Of a stretch of DNA of 5,084 nucleotides, positions 5,084-5,084 are shown piece after piece. This DNA is from Nocardioides sp. (GTDB lineage Bacteria; Actinomycetota; Actinomycetes; Propionibacteriales; Nocardioidaceae), in contig JAPSKJ010000193.1 of the NCBI GenBank assembly GCA_031177735.1, positions 1-5,084 on the forward strand. Direction: 5' to 3'. The position numbers and the translations under genes are program-made. The number at the start of each line of letters is the position of its first letter. Positions within the stretch are counted from its first letter, which is position 1. The notes beneath the pieces are model-generated. The model did not search any database. It saw only the letters and a list, made by a program, of their open reading frames with translations, and had not been told where the DNA came from.

Positions 5084-5084
5084 A

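Overview
The window is GC-rich bacterial DNA (roughly 70% G+C by eye) with tightly packed genes and frequent GTG starts. A class II (plant/actinobacterial-type) DAHP synthase and a SigE-family ECF sigma factor cotranscribed with a one-pass membrane protein point to a high-GC actinobacterium. Nocardioidaceae or a relative is my best guess, from the general look of the proteins and not from any search.

Layout. Positions 1-587 (minus) hold the N-terminal part of a low-specificity L-threonine aldolase, cut by the window edge just before its expected PLP lysine. Positions 588-720 are non-coding and carry an 88-bp nested palindrome (610-697). Positions 721-2061 (minus) encode a complete class II DAHP synthase, the first step of aromatic amino acid synthesis. 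Positions 2062-2134 are a short gap with a candidate leaderless promoter for that gene and a GC-rich hairpin at the end of the gene before it. Positions 2135-2695 (minus) encode a small nucleotidyltransferase-fold protein. A 57-bp divergent spacer separates it from an endonuclease/exonuclease/phosphatase-family hydrolase at 2753-3511 (plus). That gene converges, with a 10-bp gap, on a two-gene minus-strand operon: the sigma factor (5011-4502) followed by a membrane protein (4505-3522), joined by an ATGA stop/start overlap.

How the genes work together. Only the sigma factor and membrane protein form a convincing functional unit: sigma first, then a protein with a short basic cytoplasmic tail, one membrane helix and a large exported domain with four cysteines, suggesting envelope-linked signalling. 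The other genes are metabolic or of unknown substrate and look like independent neighbours. Regions of more than 300 bases without a gene are absent. I see no tRNA, rRNA, CRISPR array, transposase or phage gene.

The two most unusual structures are the nested palindrome between the DAHP synthase and threonine aldolase genes, and a 12-bp inverted repeat whose downstream arm covers the start codon of the sigma factor. No new multi-gene system is evident; these are regulatory-scale or repeat-scale observations.
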